35,502 nucleotides of DNA from assembly GCA_013911165.1 (NCBI GenBank), contig JACETR010000024.1, positions 1 through 35,502 of the forward strand. The letters are read 5' to 3'. The notes under the pieces are model-generated. The model was not told the DNA's origin. It saw only the letters and a program-made list of their open reading frames with translations, and ran no database searches. This DNA comes from Planctomycetota bacterium (GTDB lineage: Bacteria > Planctomycetota > UBA8108 > UBA1146). Positions 1 to 8,469 of this stretch are shown in pieces (the first letter of the stretch is position 1; each line of letters begins with the position of its first letter). Both the position numbers and the translations under genes were made by a program.

Positions 1-636
1 GTAACGAACCTGCATGTGATGTTCCATCGGCTCGATGTGAATATCCGACGCTCCGCTCTTGAGAGCGTTGGCGATGATCATGTGCACCAGTTTGATCACC
101 GGGGCATCGTTGGCATCGGCGTCGTCACCGGCGTAATCCCCACGTCCAAACTCGACATCCTCGTCTGAACCGGCGTCCTCACCGAGAACGGAGTCGTACC
201 CCCCCGCAAGGCGGTAATAGTCGTCCAGCGCCTCTTCGATGGCATCCGGCATGGCCAGTGCACAATCGAGGTCAAGTCCGAGAATGAATCGAATGTTGTC
301 GAGTTTGAAGGCGTAGTCGTCCGGGTCGCCGATGGCGACCACGAGTCGGCGCTCACCCTTTTTGGCCACGGGGATGATCTGGTTCTCGATCGCCACTTCT
401 TTCGGGACGAGATCGATGATGTCCTGGGCGATCACATGCTTGCCAAGGTTCGCAAAGGGCAACTGATTGTGAATGGCGAGGGCACGGGTGATCTGCTCCT
501 GGGAGCAGAGCTCCAGATTGAGCAGGGCTTCCCCGATTCGACAGTTCTCGGCCTTGCCGTATGCCAGGGCTTTTTCGATCTGGTCTGGGGTTGCCCAGCC
601 CTTCTCGACGAGAATCTCTCCGACTTTTTTCTTCAT
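1..636 (-). CDS. Type IV pilus / type II secretion assembly ATPase, N-terminal part (PilB/GspE family), cut by the window edge
   Basis: Reading leftward from ATG at 636, 212 codons stay open to the edge of the window. The first ~150 residues match the GspE/PilB N-terminal (MshEN/GSPII_E_N) fold: an opening like KKKVGEILVEKGWATPDQIE, then EALLNLELCSQEQITRALA, then VPKEVAIENQIIPVAKKGE. An acidic linker (DAGSDEDVEFGRGDYAGDDAD) follows, then the start of the ATPase core with the family motif SGASDIHIEPMEHHMQVRY. The Walker A and B boxes lie outside the window. A purine-rich Shine-Dalgarno (GGGAAGG) sits about 8 nt before the ATG. The family powers pilin polymerisation or type II pseudopilus assembly from the cytoplasmic face of the inner membrane. 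PilB and GspE cannot be told apart from this part. No other pilus gene is present here. Confidence 0.9.
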   Translation of the reverse strand, partial: MKKKVGEILVEKGWATPDQIEKALAYGKAENCRIGEALLNLELCSQEQITRALAIHNQLPFANLGKHVIAQDIIDLVPKEVAIENQIIPVAKKGERRLVVAIGDPDDYAFKLDNIRFILGLDLDCALAMPDAIEEALDDYYRLAGGYDSVLGEDAGSDEDVEFGRGDYAGDDADANDAPVIKLVHMIIANALKSGASDIHIEPMEHHMQVRY

Positions 637-1363
637 GCGTGGCCTTCCCTTACAGGGCTTCGAACGGATCAAGGACAAGATTCCTGGAGACACCCGGAGA
701 CCACTCGAACTCCGAATCTCTGAACTTCAAAACCGAAGGGATTCAAACCCCGGGCTCTGAGAACTCATTTCTTCAGATTCACAATTTTTGATCCACGGGC
801 GAGGAGTGGAAAATTTGGGACGAAATCCCACTCCAGAATTCCTGTCACAAATCCCAGAAAAGTGCGCCTGATTCAAAATCAACGTTGAACAAGGACATTG
901 AACAGGGGCTGGCGGAGCGATCGGAAAGGACCGTCAATAAACATGACGCGACCTCACCTCCCGGCTGTCTCCATCCCCGATATCCAAAAAACCGTCAAAA
1001 ACGACTCGGGTCGCCTCCTCTGGCACTCTGGGGCTGACAAATCTCCCACAGGAGTTTCCGTCAACCAATGATCGTAAAAGATCCCCGATCAGAGTCAAGA
1101 AAGGCGAAACAAACCACTTTTCAGGCCCCAGAGCGAAAAATCCGCCCCCCGGCACCCTCTTCCGAGAAAGCCATCGCCGGCACCCTTGCCGCTCTGCCGC
1201 CCAGAGTCTAGAATCCCGCACTTCTGCCTTGTTTGCGGGTTGAGGTTTTCATTGTGGACCCAGCCCTCAAAACAGTGGTGAAAAGAGTGGTGCCCTCGGG
1301 ACATGGTGTCCCCGGTCACCGAGCCCCAGATCAAAGAGCCTCAGGAAGAATTGGAGACCCAAA
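637..1363. other. 727-nt intergenic region between divergent genes
   Basis: This stretch separates the leftward ATPase gene from the rightward lipoprotein gene. Open frames exist on both strands, but none has family-like composition or a convincing ribosome site, so I call no gene. It must hold the promoters for both flanking genes, though I cannot place them with confidence. One perfect inverted repeat is present near the right end (1298-1312, GGGACA-TGG-TGTCCC) and is listed separately. I checked the tRNA-like stretch around 700-760 and found no cloverleaf. Confidence 0.6.
1298..1312. repeat. Perfect 6-bp inverted repeat upstream of the lipoprotein gene
   Basis: GGGACA and TGTCCC flank a 3-nt spacer, 52 nt before the GTG start at 1364. 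The repeat is compact and fits either a repressor half-site pair or a small leader hairpin. No T-run follows, so it is not an intrinsic terminator. Its function is inferred only from position, and chance occurrence cannot be excluded. Confidence 0.3.
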
Positions 1364-1948
1364 GTGTCCAGTCTCAAGACCGTTGGTATTGCTCTCTTCT
1401 GCCTCGTTTACCTTGCCGGCTGTGCCGGAAACGAGGACTGGATTCGCCTGCGCCCCGATGCCAAGTCCCCCTTCTCCGGAGTGGAACAGCCGATCGAAAA
1501 GCCCTACACGGGTCAGGTCAGCGTCATCTACGGCACCTACGATGACTACGAAGACAACCCCCAGAACCTTTCCGACGTTGACGGATTTGGTCTTTGGGTG
1601 AGTGCCCGTCCCAGCGAGTGGTACATCGCTCCCGAACTCGGATATCTGAATGCGACCGAAGACAACGGCGCACTCGGAGAGATCGACAACTCGGAGGTGT
1701 TCTTCGGTGGAAGAGTGACTGCTGAACTTCCCTTCACCCCCTTCTCGCTGATCGGTGGTGGTGGAATTTCCCAACTCAAGGTACGTGAGTACAACTTCAG
1801 TGCCGATGAGAGTGGTGTCTACTTCCATACCGGTGCGCTGCTCCACCTCGGTGACAACGCCCACCTTGGAATCAATTACCGATTCAGCACCTACGACGAC
1901 ATTGCTGACCGTTCCAACTTCTCGGTCATGACCGGTGTCAACTGGTAA
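1364..1948 (+). CDS. Lipoprotein with outer-membrane beta-barrel-like body, function unknown
   Basis: 194 aa from a GTG start preceded by GGAG at 1352-1355. Residues 1-20 form a lipoprotein signal: charged n-region, hydrophobic core, and lipobox YLAGC with the acylated Cys at 20. The remainder alternates polar and hydrophobic residues with many aromatic/Gly segments (VSVIYGTYDDY, FGLWVSARPSEWYIAPELGY, VFFGGRVTAELPF, FHTGALLHLGDNAHLGINYRF). It ends in a beta-strand terminating with aromatic Trp (SVMTGVNW), which is typical of small barrel proteins of the OmpA/OmpW kind. The combination of a lipid anchor with barrel-like strands is somewhat unusual. It stands alone on the + strand and is closed by the strong terminator at 1968-2008. 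I recognise no named family. Gene reality is well supported by signal, codon pattern and terminator. Confidence 0.8.
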   Translation: MSSLKTVGIALFCLVYLAGCAGNEDWIRLRPDAKSPFSGVEQPIEKPYTGQVSVIYGTYDDYEDNPQNLSDVDGFGLWVSARPSEWYIAPELGYLNATEDNGALGEIDNSEVFFGGRVTAELPFTPFSLIGGGGISQLKVREYNFSADESGVYFHTGALLHLGDNAHLGINYRFSTYDDIADRSNFSVMTGVNW

Positions 1949-1967
1949 CAACAGTTCACCCACATTG

Positions 1968-2008
1968 AAAAAGGGCCCCGCACGCTTGACGTGCGGGGCC
2001 CTTTTTTT
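1968..2008. terminator. Strong bidirectional intrinsic terminator
   Basis: A perfect 12-bp GC-rich stem (1973-1984 GGGCCCCGCACG with 1990-2001 CGTGCGGGGCCC) encloses a 5-nt loop. It is followed by seven T on the + strand (2002-2008) and preceded by five A (1968-1972), which read as T on the - strand. It lies between the convergent ends of the lipoprotein gene (stop at 1948) and the DUF1501 gene (stop at 2044), so it can serve both. Confidence 0.95.
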
Positions 2009-2043
2009 GAACTCATATTTTTGAACCCATTGAACAACCGAAT

Positions 2044-3468
2044 TCAGGCGATGATGTCCTTCACCACGCGCCCATGGACATCTGTGAGGCGGAAATCCCT
2101 GCCGGCGTAGCGGTAGGTCAGACGCTCATGGTCAATACCGAGAAGGTGCAACATCGTCGCATGAAGGTCATGGACATGAACCTTGTCGATGGCAGCGTGG
2201 TAACCGAACTCGTCGGTCTCACCGTAGGAGAATCCACTCTTTACACCGCCCCCGGCCATCCACATGGTGAATCCATGGGGATTGTGATCGCGGCCGGTAC
2301 CGTCCTGGGCCATCGGTGTTCTGCCAAACTCTCCACCCCACAGCACGAGAGTATCTTCCAGAAGACCCCGACTTTTCAGATCCTTGATCAGGCCTGCGAT
2401 GGGTTTGTCGACTTCCTTGGCATTATTCGAATGATCCCGTTCGAGATTGGTGTGCTGATCCCACTTGTAGGAGTGGGTGCACTGAATGAAACGAACTCCG
2501 GATTCGGCGAAACGTCGTGCCATCAAACACTGGCGGCCAAAGTTGTCGGTCGGCTCCTCGTCAATTCCATACAACTCAAGAGTCGACTCTGACTCTCCTG
2601 AAAGATCCATCACTTCCGGTGCTTCGGTCTGCATCTGGAAAGCGAGTTCAAAGGAACGGATCCGAGCTTCCAGTGCATCATCGGTTTCCCGTTGCCCCAG
2701 GTGTTCAAGATTGATGTCCTCCAGCAACTCCAACTGCAGTTTCTGAAGTCCTTCATTCCAGTGTTCATTTTTCAAATGATGGATGGTGGCTTCCCGCGCC
2801 TTGACGCCAGCGTGTCCAATCGGGGTTCCCTGATATCGGGCCGGCAGAAAACCGCTCGACCAATTGTTGACTCCCCCATGTCCCAGAGTCGGGCAGATCG
2901 TAATGAATCCGGGAAGGTTGGAGTTCTCTTCACCCAGGCCGTACTGGATCCAACTGCCCATGCTGGGGCGAACAAAAGTGTCGCTCCCCGTATGCAACGC
3001 CAGCAATGCTCCGCCGTGGGCATCATTGGTTCCATGAAGGCTCTTGATGAAACACAACTCATCGACGATTCCCGCCACATGGGGAAACAGGGTGCTGGCC
3101 CACATTCCGGACTCTCCGTGCTGGCTGAACTCCCAGGGAGATCGCAAGACACCGCCATATTGGCTCGGCTCGGCAAAGGTGACGCGGGGCAGAGGGATCG
3201 ACAATGGCTTGCCGTGATCCTTGATCAGACGTGGCTTGTAATCAAAAGTGTCGACCTGCGATGGACCACCGTGCATGAAGAGGAAGATCACTCTTTTCGC
3301 CCGTGGAGCGTGATGGGGTTGTATCGGACGATCTGCAAAGAGATTCGAAGTTCCCAACAGCCCTTCAAGTGCCAGAGCTCCGAAACCGGCGCTACAGCCT
3401 TTCAACAGGCTCCTTCGCGAAATCAGCGGAACTCCATCTGCTCCAGATTGACCCGGTTGAATGATCAC
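2044..3468 (-). CDS. DUF1501 protein (sulfatase/alkaline-phosphatase-like fold), Tat-exported
   Basis: 474 aa if started at GTG 3468, just after the upstream stop (3477) and behind AGGAG. An ATG at 3534 would give 496 aa but lies inside the upstream gene and pushes the export signal inward, so I prefer 3468. Near the N-terminus is a twin-arginine signal, SRRSLLKG, followed by a hydrophobic Ala/Leu/Gly stretch. The body has DUF1501 hallmarks: RAKRVIFLFMHGGPSQVDTF, the DAHGGALLALHTGSD block, WDQHTNLERDHSN, and LVLWGGEFGRTPMAQDGTGRDHNP near the C-terminus. Members are common in Planctomycetota and Verrucomicrobiota and nearly always follow a DUF1549/DUF1553 cytochrome gene, as here. The fold resembles metal-dependent sulfatases and phosphatases; the substrate is unknown. 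Confidence 0.92.
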   Translation of the reverse strand: MIIQPGQSGADGVPLISRRSLLKGCSAGFGALALEGLLGTSNLFADRPIQPHHAPRAKRVIFLFMHGGPSQVDTFDYKPRLIKDHGKPLSIPLPRVTFAEPSQYGGVLRSPWEFSQHGESGMWASTLFPHVAGIVDELCFIKSLHGTNDAHGGALLALHTGSDTFVRPSMGSWIQYGLGEENSNLPGFITICPTLGHGGVNNWSSGFLPARYQGTPIGHAGVKAREATIHHLKNEHWNEGLQKLQLELLEDINLEHLGQRETDDALEARIRSFELAFQMQTEAPEVMDLSGESESTLELYGIDEEPTDNFGRQCLMARRFAESGVRFIQCTHSYKWDQHTNLERDHSNNAKEVDKPIAGLIKDLKSRGLLEDTLVLWGGEFGRTPMAQDGTGRDHNPHGFTMWMAGGGVKSGFSYGETDEFGYHAAIDKVHVHDLHATMLHLLGIDHERLTYRYAGRDFRLTDVHGRVVKDIIA

Positions 3469-3476
3469 GTCGCTCC

Positions 3477-6400
3477 TCAATCCAGATACAGGAACTCGCT
3501 CGAAGCGAGCAGGGTTTGACAGAAACTGTGCCACATTTGCTGATCAGAGAAATCTTCCTGTCGACCGCTGGAGTTTCTCCATTGGCGAACTTTTTCGAAG
3601 TAGTTCATGGCTCTTTGCTTCTCTTCCGCAGTGGCATTTCGACAAAGAATCTGCTGATAGATTCTGTCCAGTCGATCCGAGTCAGAGGCTTTTTCGGCCA
3701 GCGCCTGATCCACAATTCTCTCTGATGCATTCAGAACCATCGGCGAGTTCAAAAAGTAGAGCGCCTGATGGGGAACCACTGTCGAAGGCCTGCGGGCGAT
3801 GTGGATCGATGGATCGTTGTAATCAAATGCACTGAACAACTCGTACATCGCATTGCGAATGATCGGAAGATAGACCGACCTTCGAGGACGGTCATAGCGT
3901 GCCTGGTTGTTCGACTGGTCATTGGTGACATAGCCCCTGTTGCCCGTCATGAGCAATGTCCCACCCATCTCACGATCCAACTGTCCGCTGACCATCAAGA
4001 CCGAATCACGGACCGCTTCTGCACCGAGACGCTGGCGGTTCTGACTCCAGAGAAGACGATTCTCCGGATCCTTGGTCATGTACTTTTCATCGCTGATGAC
4101 CTGCTGACGCCACGCCGTACTGTCGATAATCTTCCGAATCAATCTCTTGATCGACCAGCCATCGGCTATGAAGTCACGAGCCAATCGATCGAGAAGCTCA
4201 GGATGGCTGGGAGCAGATCCTCTCAGCCCGAAATTCGAGGGCGTACTGACGAGACCCTCTCCAAACAATTGGAGCCAGACCCGATTGACCAGGACTCTGG
4301 CTGTCAGCGGGTGTTCAGGGTGGAGCATCCATTCTGCCAGCTGAAGACGCCCACTCTGATCAGAAGGCATCGTCGGTCCTGGCAAAATATTGTCGACGAC
4401 GGACATGACTCCTCTGGGAGTGGGTTCCTTCGCCAGGCGAAGATGACTGCCGCGAAGATGCACCGGGATATCAACAATCTCTGCATCCCGAACTCCCAGA
4501 GCCATGGAAGCCGCAGAGGGTTTGACCTGATCGAGTTGATCCAACTCCTTCTTTGAGGCGGTCAGTTCCACTTTCAGGTTTTCAGGAGCATAACGATCAG
4601 CGGTCTGCAGCAGTTCATACCAGGGGCCGGAGACACCCCGGACTCCATCGCTGATGGCTTTCAACGCATCGGAAGCGTCCTCTTGAGTCGATAGTTGAAG
4701 CAAGTTCTTCCACCGTTGGGCACGCTCTTCCAGAGTCGAAACACTCGCAGCTCCGAGCAACTCGACCACTTCAGGGGCCAACTGTTTCTTTTGCTCATCC
4801 GTGAGGAATTCCGGCTGACCGTCATGAACAGGCTCTGACGTCCTTTGTCTGGAACGTTCAGCCCATGCCCCCCACAAAGGATCTTTCAGGGTCGATGGCC
4901 TTTGCAGGAACTCCATCCATGCTATCACTCCATGATCCTGGACTGGCGAATCGAGGTAGGAGGGCGGCAAGAGACGGATTCGATCCAGATGGGGAACGGC
5001 GGCCCCCCCCACCAATTTGAATTGGTGCTTACCCAGAGAAAGCTCCCTTTTGCTGATGGATTCCCAACGCAAACCCTCGACGCTCCAGGTTCCGCTGACA
5101 TTCCCCAGTACCTTGTCTTCAATCAATTCACCGTCCAGATACAACTTCATCGTCCTCGATTCGAGGGCGGTGTAGCGGATCTGGATTTCGTGCAATCCTT
5201 CTTCGAGAACTTCCAAATCCCAGGTGACCTGCTGTTCCCCGCCCTGAACGGTATGGGCGAGAGGGATTTGTTCATTGCCATACATTCCGGTATTCAGCCC
5301 CAGTGTCATGGCGCTGTTCTCAACGACGGTTTTTCCGGGGATTCTCTGAACCCAATCGAGCGCTTCCAATAACTGCTCATCCATTTTCTCGAGGAGCTTG
5401 CCTTCATAGTTGTCACGAACAACTTCCAGTTGCTTCTGACGACGCTCCTCGACGCCTGCTCGACGGGATTCCCAATCTTCCCGATCGGTTTTTTCCCGGG
5501 GAGTCTCCAAAGAAACCTCTCGCCAGCGGGAAACGAACTCAAAGTTTTCGAGGGTACTGGTTGAACGGAAGATTCCAGCCATGGCGTAGTAGTCGTCATC
5601 GGTGACAGGATCAAATTTGTGATCGTGGCAGCGGGCACAACCGAGCGTCATCCCCAAGAACACCTGCCCCGTCACATCCAACTGTTCATCTACAATATCG
5701 ATGGCCAGTTTGTCCTTGTCTTGTTCCGCCAGCATCTTCGGCCCCAGGGCCAGAAAACCGGTACCGATCTGCTGGTCACGCCACTGCTGATCCGTCTCCG
5801 GTTCGGGAAGCAGATCTCCTGCAACTTGTTCCAGCAGAAAGCGGTCATACGGTTTGTCCTGATTGAACGAACGGATCACGTAATCCCGGTAACGCCAGGC
5901 TTCACCGAATGCCAGATTCTCATCGAGACCGTTGGAATCGGAGTAGCGAGCCAGATCCAGCCACCAGCGTGCCCAATGCTCGCCGAATGCCTTCGACTCG
6001 AGAAGCTCGTTGATGTAGTTGTCGAGAGCCTCTTCGCTCCCCGCTTGCTGAATCTCTCTCCAGCGCTGCCAGTCGAGGGGCAACCCGGTCAACACTTGGG
6101 AAGCCCGGCGCGCACGGGTGAATCGATCCGCTTCCGGCGCGAAAGACCAGCCCTGCTCTTCCAGTGAAGCAAGAATGAAGGCGTCCAGATTCTGGCGAAC
6201 CTGTGAAGTGTTTTTGACTGCAGGAGCTTCTGGATCTTTCAATGGCTGAAAGGCCCAGTGCCGCCCCCGTTCCGCCATCGGAGGGATCCCCTCGACCCCC
6301 TCGCCTCCTGAAGCGTGGGCAGGCTTTCTCGGGTCCACCAGTCCGTCATCAATCCATTTCCTGAAGACAGACTTTTCGTCCCCGGTCAGGGGCCCCTCAG

Positions 6401-6689
6401 GGGGCATTCCCAACTCATCGCCATGACCATCCAACAATTGGAACAACAAACTCTCGCTGGAGTTTCCCGGGACTGCGGCAGGCCCCCGACCTCCTCCTGA
6501 GAGCAGGGATTCGCGGGTGGACAGATCGAGTCCGCCTTCACGTCTGCCGGGATCGGGACCGTGACAATCGAGGCACTTCTCCACCAGCAAGGGACGGACA
6601 CGATTTTCAAAAAACCGAAGATCGACATCGTCTGCATGAAGAGGTGGTATCAGGAATGCTGTTGCCAACAAGACGATCACAATTCTCAT
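3477..6689 (-). CDS. Planctomycete-type cytochrome c, DUF1549 and DUF1553 protein (PSCyt1-PSCyt2-PSD1)
   Basis: 1070 aa with a Sec signal (MRIVIVLLATAFLIPPLHA). A PSCyt1 cytochrome domain follows, with haem motif CLDCH at 39-43 and a distal-Met candidate in DELGMPPEGPLT. DUF1549 spans roughly residues 160-370, including the second CxxCH (CARCH, 351-355) followed by DHKFDPVTDDDYYAMAGIF. At about 480-580 lies a beta-rich insert resembling a carbohydrate-binding module (LHEIQIRYTALESRTMKLYL, AAVPHLDRIRLL). PSD1/DUF1553 fills roughly residues 790-1060, with the family blocks HPLTARVLVNRVWLQLFGEG, TPSNFGLRGSAPSHPELLD and RRPSTVVPHQALYFLNSPM. The DUF1501 gene follows after 8 nt, so the two are co-transcribed. 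The pair is usually linked to periplasmic breakdown of complex organic matter. The reaction is not established. Confidence 0.93.
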   Translation of the reverse strand: MRIVIVLLATAFLIPPLHADDVDLRFFENRVRPLLVEKCLDCHGPDPGRREGGLDLSTRESLLSGGGRGPAAVPGNSSESLLFQLLDGHGDELGMPPEGPLTGDEKSVFRKWIDDGLVDPRKPAHASGGEGVEGIPPMAERGRHWAFQPLKDPEAPAVKNTSQVRQNLDAFILASLEEQGWSFAPEADRFTRARRASQVLTGLPLDWQRWREIQQAGSEEALDNYINELLESKAFGEHWARWWLDLARYSDSNGLDENLAFGEAWRYRDYVIRSFNQDKPYDRFLLEQVAGDLLPEPETDQQWRDQQIGTGFLALGPKMLAEQDKDKLAIDIVDEQLDVTGQVFLGMTLGCARCHDHKFDPVTDDDYYAMAGIFRSTSTLENFEFVSRWREVSLETPREKTDREDWESRRAGVEERRQKQLEVVRDNYEGKLLEKMDEQLLEALDWVQRIPGKTVVENSAMTLGLNTGMYGNEQIPLAHTVQGGEQQVTWDLEVLEEGLHEIQIRYTALESRTMKLYLDGELIEDKVLGNVSGTWSVEGLRWESISKRELSLGKHQFKLVGGAAVPHLDRIRLLPPSYLDSPVQDHGVIAWMEFLQRPSTLKDPLWGAWAERSRQRTSEPVHDGQPEFLTDEQKKQLAPEVVELLGAASVSTLEERAQRWKNLLQLSTQEDASDALKAISDGVRGVSGPWYELLQTADRYAPENLKVELTASKKELDQLDQVKPSAASMALGVRDAEIVDIPVHLRGSHLRLAKEPTPRGVMSVVDNILPGPTMPSDQSGRLQLAEWMLHPEHPLTARVLVNRVWLQLFGEGLVSTPSNFGLRGSAPSHPELLDRLARDFIADGWSIKRLIRKIIDSTAWRQQVISDEKYMTKDPENRLLWSQNRQRLGAEAVRDSVLMVSGQLDREMGGTLLMTGNRGYVTNDQSNNQARYDRPRRSVYLPIIRNAMYELFSAFDYNDPSIHIARRPSTVVPHQALYFLNSPMVLNASERIVDQALAEKASDSDRLDRIYQQILCRNATAEEKQRAMNYFEKVRQWRNSSGRQEDFSDQQMWHSFCQTLLASSEFLYLD

Positions 6690-6816
6690 CTGGCGAACCT
6701 CATTCAGAAAACTCTGTCCATCGGTCTCAGGTCGAAAAGTGTGGGGAGAGGCCGAAAGACCCGATTTTATCCTGAGAGTCGTGACGGCACCAGAACCATG
6801 CTCCCTCCTTCAAGCC

Positions 6817-6844
6817 TTGCTTCTTTCAAATTGAAGCGAATAAT
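6817..6844 (+). promoter_or_regulatory. Putative sigma70 promoter for the lipoprotein gene at 6864
   Basis: TTGCTT (6817-6822), a 16-nt spacer and AATAAT (6839-6844) match the -35/-10 consensus at 4/6 and 5/6. The -10 lies about 20 nt before the ATG at 6864, leaving a short leader that still contains the AGGAGA ribosome site. It sits in the 174-nt divergent gap, so leftward promoter elements for the cytochrome operon must lie nearby. Confidence 0.35.
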
Positions 6845-6863
6845 CCACGTTATGAGGAGATCC

Positions 6864-7721
6864 ATGAATCTGCGAAGTTCCCTGTTCGGAATTGCTGAAT
6901 TTCTCCGCTGCGAAAGCGTTACTCGCCGCTTCCGTGATCCGTTACTGCTCAGTGCACTATGGGTCACCCTCCTGCTGTCGGGTTGCACCATCACCCAGGA
7001 ACAACTGGACCAGTATTCCATCGAGCACAGTCATGTCCTCAGTCGGGTTGGGTATTCGGGTGGGTTGTCCAATACGGATGGATCAGGTTCCATTCTCCGG
7101 TTTGATGAAGTCGGTCTGGAAGTCCCCGAATTCAACTACCGCCCCGGTTTGTCTCTGAAACGCGGCCCCCTTCAATGGAAGCTGGAGCAAACTCACGGCC
7201 AGGCCGAGTCAGTCGCCCCCTTCTCTGCCTCGTCCGGCGGACTTTCCCTTCCCACAGGCAGTTACTCGTTCGATACCGGGGTCACTTCCACACGGCTGAG
7301 CCAGGATTGGACTTTGGATCTTCTCGAACAAATCCAATCGCCCAGAATTCACTGGCTCACTGGAATCGATTTTGTCGACTACAAGCTGACGGCTCAATCT
7401 CTCGATATCACCACCGCCCGCCTGGAGTTGAAAGATCTCGTCCATGTTCCATTTACGGGGCTATTGCTCGATTGGCGCCTCAACTCCCACTGGAATCTTA
7501 AGGGGATCTTTACAAAAGATTGGCTATCCAAATCCTCTGGGCAACCTTCACAATATAAAGAGACTGGAGTGTCAATAGAGTGGGTCCCCAGCAATGACTG
7601 GCGAACTTACCTGAGTTTGAAAAACAAAAAAGTGGGGTTCGATCACCGCGCGGGTGGAGAGCTCCTCAACCTCAACTTTGAGATTCAATGCATCGAATGG
7701 GGTGTGACCTTCAGTTTTTAA
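6864..7721 (+). CDS. Putative lipoprotein / outer-membrane protein of unknown function
   Basis: 285 aa from ATG 6864, preceded by AGGAGA at 6855-6860. The open frame continues far upstream, but the ribosome site and promoter-like sequence favour this start. An unusually long n-region (about 25 residues, rich in Arg and Ser) precedes the hydrophobic core ALWVTLLLSGC, with lipobox Cys at 41. The mature part is beta-rich with repeated amphipathic segments (FNYRPGLSLKRGPLQWKLEQ, GSYSFDTGVTSTRLSQDWTL, LLLDWRLNSHWNLKGIFTKD) and ends in an aromatic C-terminal strand (IEWGVTFSF), a signature of outer-membrane barrels. It lies 34 nt before the response-regulator gene on the same strand, so co-transcription is possible. 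I recognise no named family. Confidence 0.72.
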   Translation: MNLRSSLFGIAEFLRCESVTRRFRDPLLLSALWVTLLLSGCTITQEQLDQYSIEHSHVLSRVGYSGGLSNTDGSGSILRFDEVGLEVPEFNYRPGLSLKRGPLQWKLEQTHGQAESVAPFSASSGGLSLPTGSYSFDTGVTSTRLSQDWTLDLLEQIQSPRIHWLTGIDFVDYKLTAQSLDITTARLELKDLVHVPFTGLLLDWRLNSHWNLKGIFTKDWLSKSSGQPSQYKETGVSIEWVPSNDWRTYLSLKNKKVGFDHRAGGELLNLNFEIQCIEWGVTFSF

Positions 7722-7755
7722 AACTTTAGAAGTCGCCTGAAAGAGAGCACCAGTT

Positions 7756-8469
7756 TTGCGTGCCAAATCAAAAATCATTGTCGTCGAAGACGAATCAGAC
7801 ATCCTCGATGTCATCGAATACAACCTCAGCAGAGAAGGTTACAAAGTCCTCGGATTCCGGAATGGCGAGCAGGGTCTGGAAGCGATTCGGGAAGAAGATC
7901 CCCAATTGGTTCTTCTCGATCTCATGCTTCCGGGAATTGACGGTATTGAAATCTGCAAAAAGGTCAAAGAAGACCCCGTGACCAGAGATATACCGGTCGT
8001 CATGATCACTGCAAAATCCGAAGAGAGTGACGTTGTTCTCGGATTGGGTGTGGGGGCAGACGATTATGTCAGCAAGCCTTTCAGTCCCAAAGAGCTGGTC
8101 GCCAGGGTCAAAGCGGTCCTGCGCAGGGCTCCCCTCAAGGAATCCATTGAAAAAAATGGCCGGATCAGCATTGACGGTTTTGTGATCGATAACACTCGTC
8201 ATGAACTGACCGTCGACGGAGAATCCGTACCACTGACCGCCACCGAGTTCAAAATGTTGCATTTTCTTGCTTCTCACCCGGGCAGGGTCTTCAGCCGGGA
8301 ACAACTTCTTTCCAAAGTCGTCGGATCAGATACGGTAGTGATCGACAGAAATGTGGATGTCCACATTCGATCGATTCGAAAGAAACTCGGTGAGAACCAC
8401 CGCAGCCTGATTGATACAGTTCGTGGCGTCGGATACCGATTCAAATTCAGATCAGATCCCCACTCCTGA
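7756..8469 (+). CDS. OmpR/PhoB-family response regulator
   Basis: 237 aa from a TTG start (MRAKSKIIVVEDESD); no good ATG is available and the ribosome site is weak. The receiver domain (about 1-120) has the acidic pair in VVEDESD, phospho-acceptor Asp at 55 in LVLLDLMLPGIDG, the conserved Thr/Ser in VVMITAKSEE and Lys in SKPFSP. The C-terminal winged-helix DNA-binding domain (about 135-235) contains LTATEFKMLHFLASHPGRVF, RNVDVHIRSIRKKLG and DTVRGVGYRF, all PhoB-like. The kinase gene overlaps its 3' end, so the two form a pair. No phosphate transport genes occur in the window, so a phosphate role is possible from sequence resemblance only; I therefore give no symbol. Confidence 0.93.
   Translation: MRAKSKIIVVEDESDILDVIEYNLSREGYKVLGFRNGEQGLEAIREEDPQLVLLDLMLPGIDGIEICKKVKEDPVTRDIPVVMITAKSEESDVVLGLGVGADDYVSKPFSPKELVARVKAVLRRAPLKESIEKNGRISIDGFVIDNTRHELTVDGESVPLTATEFKMLHFLASHPGRVFSREQLLSKVVGSDTVVIDRNVDVHIRSIRKKLGENHRSLIDTVRGVGYRFKFRSDPHS

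Noticed and set aside
700..770. tRNA-like TTCAAA/TTCGAA stretches upstream of the pilus ATPase gene
   Set aside because: Arms flanking the TTC-like loops do not pair and no D-loop or acceptor stem could be built on either strand.
934..1221. 95-codon leftward open frame in the first intergenic region
   Set aside because: Arg/Gly/Ser-rich with no ribosome site and no domain character; it overlaps another equally featureless frame.
2692..3519. 275-codon open frame on the + strand opposite DUF1501
   Set aside because: Antisense shadow of a well-supported gene; composition follows the codon positions of the real frame.
3768..4556. 262-codon + strand frame opposite the cytochrome gene
   Set aside because: Antisense shadow; no motifs, while the opposite strand has full family motifs.
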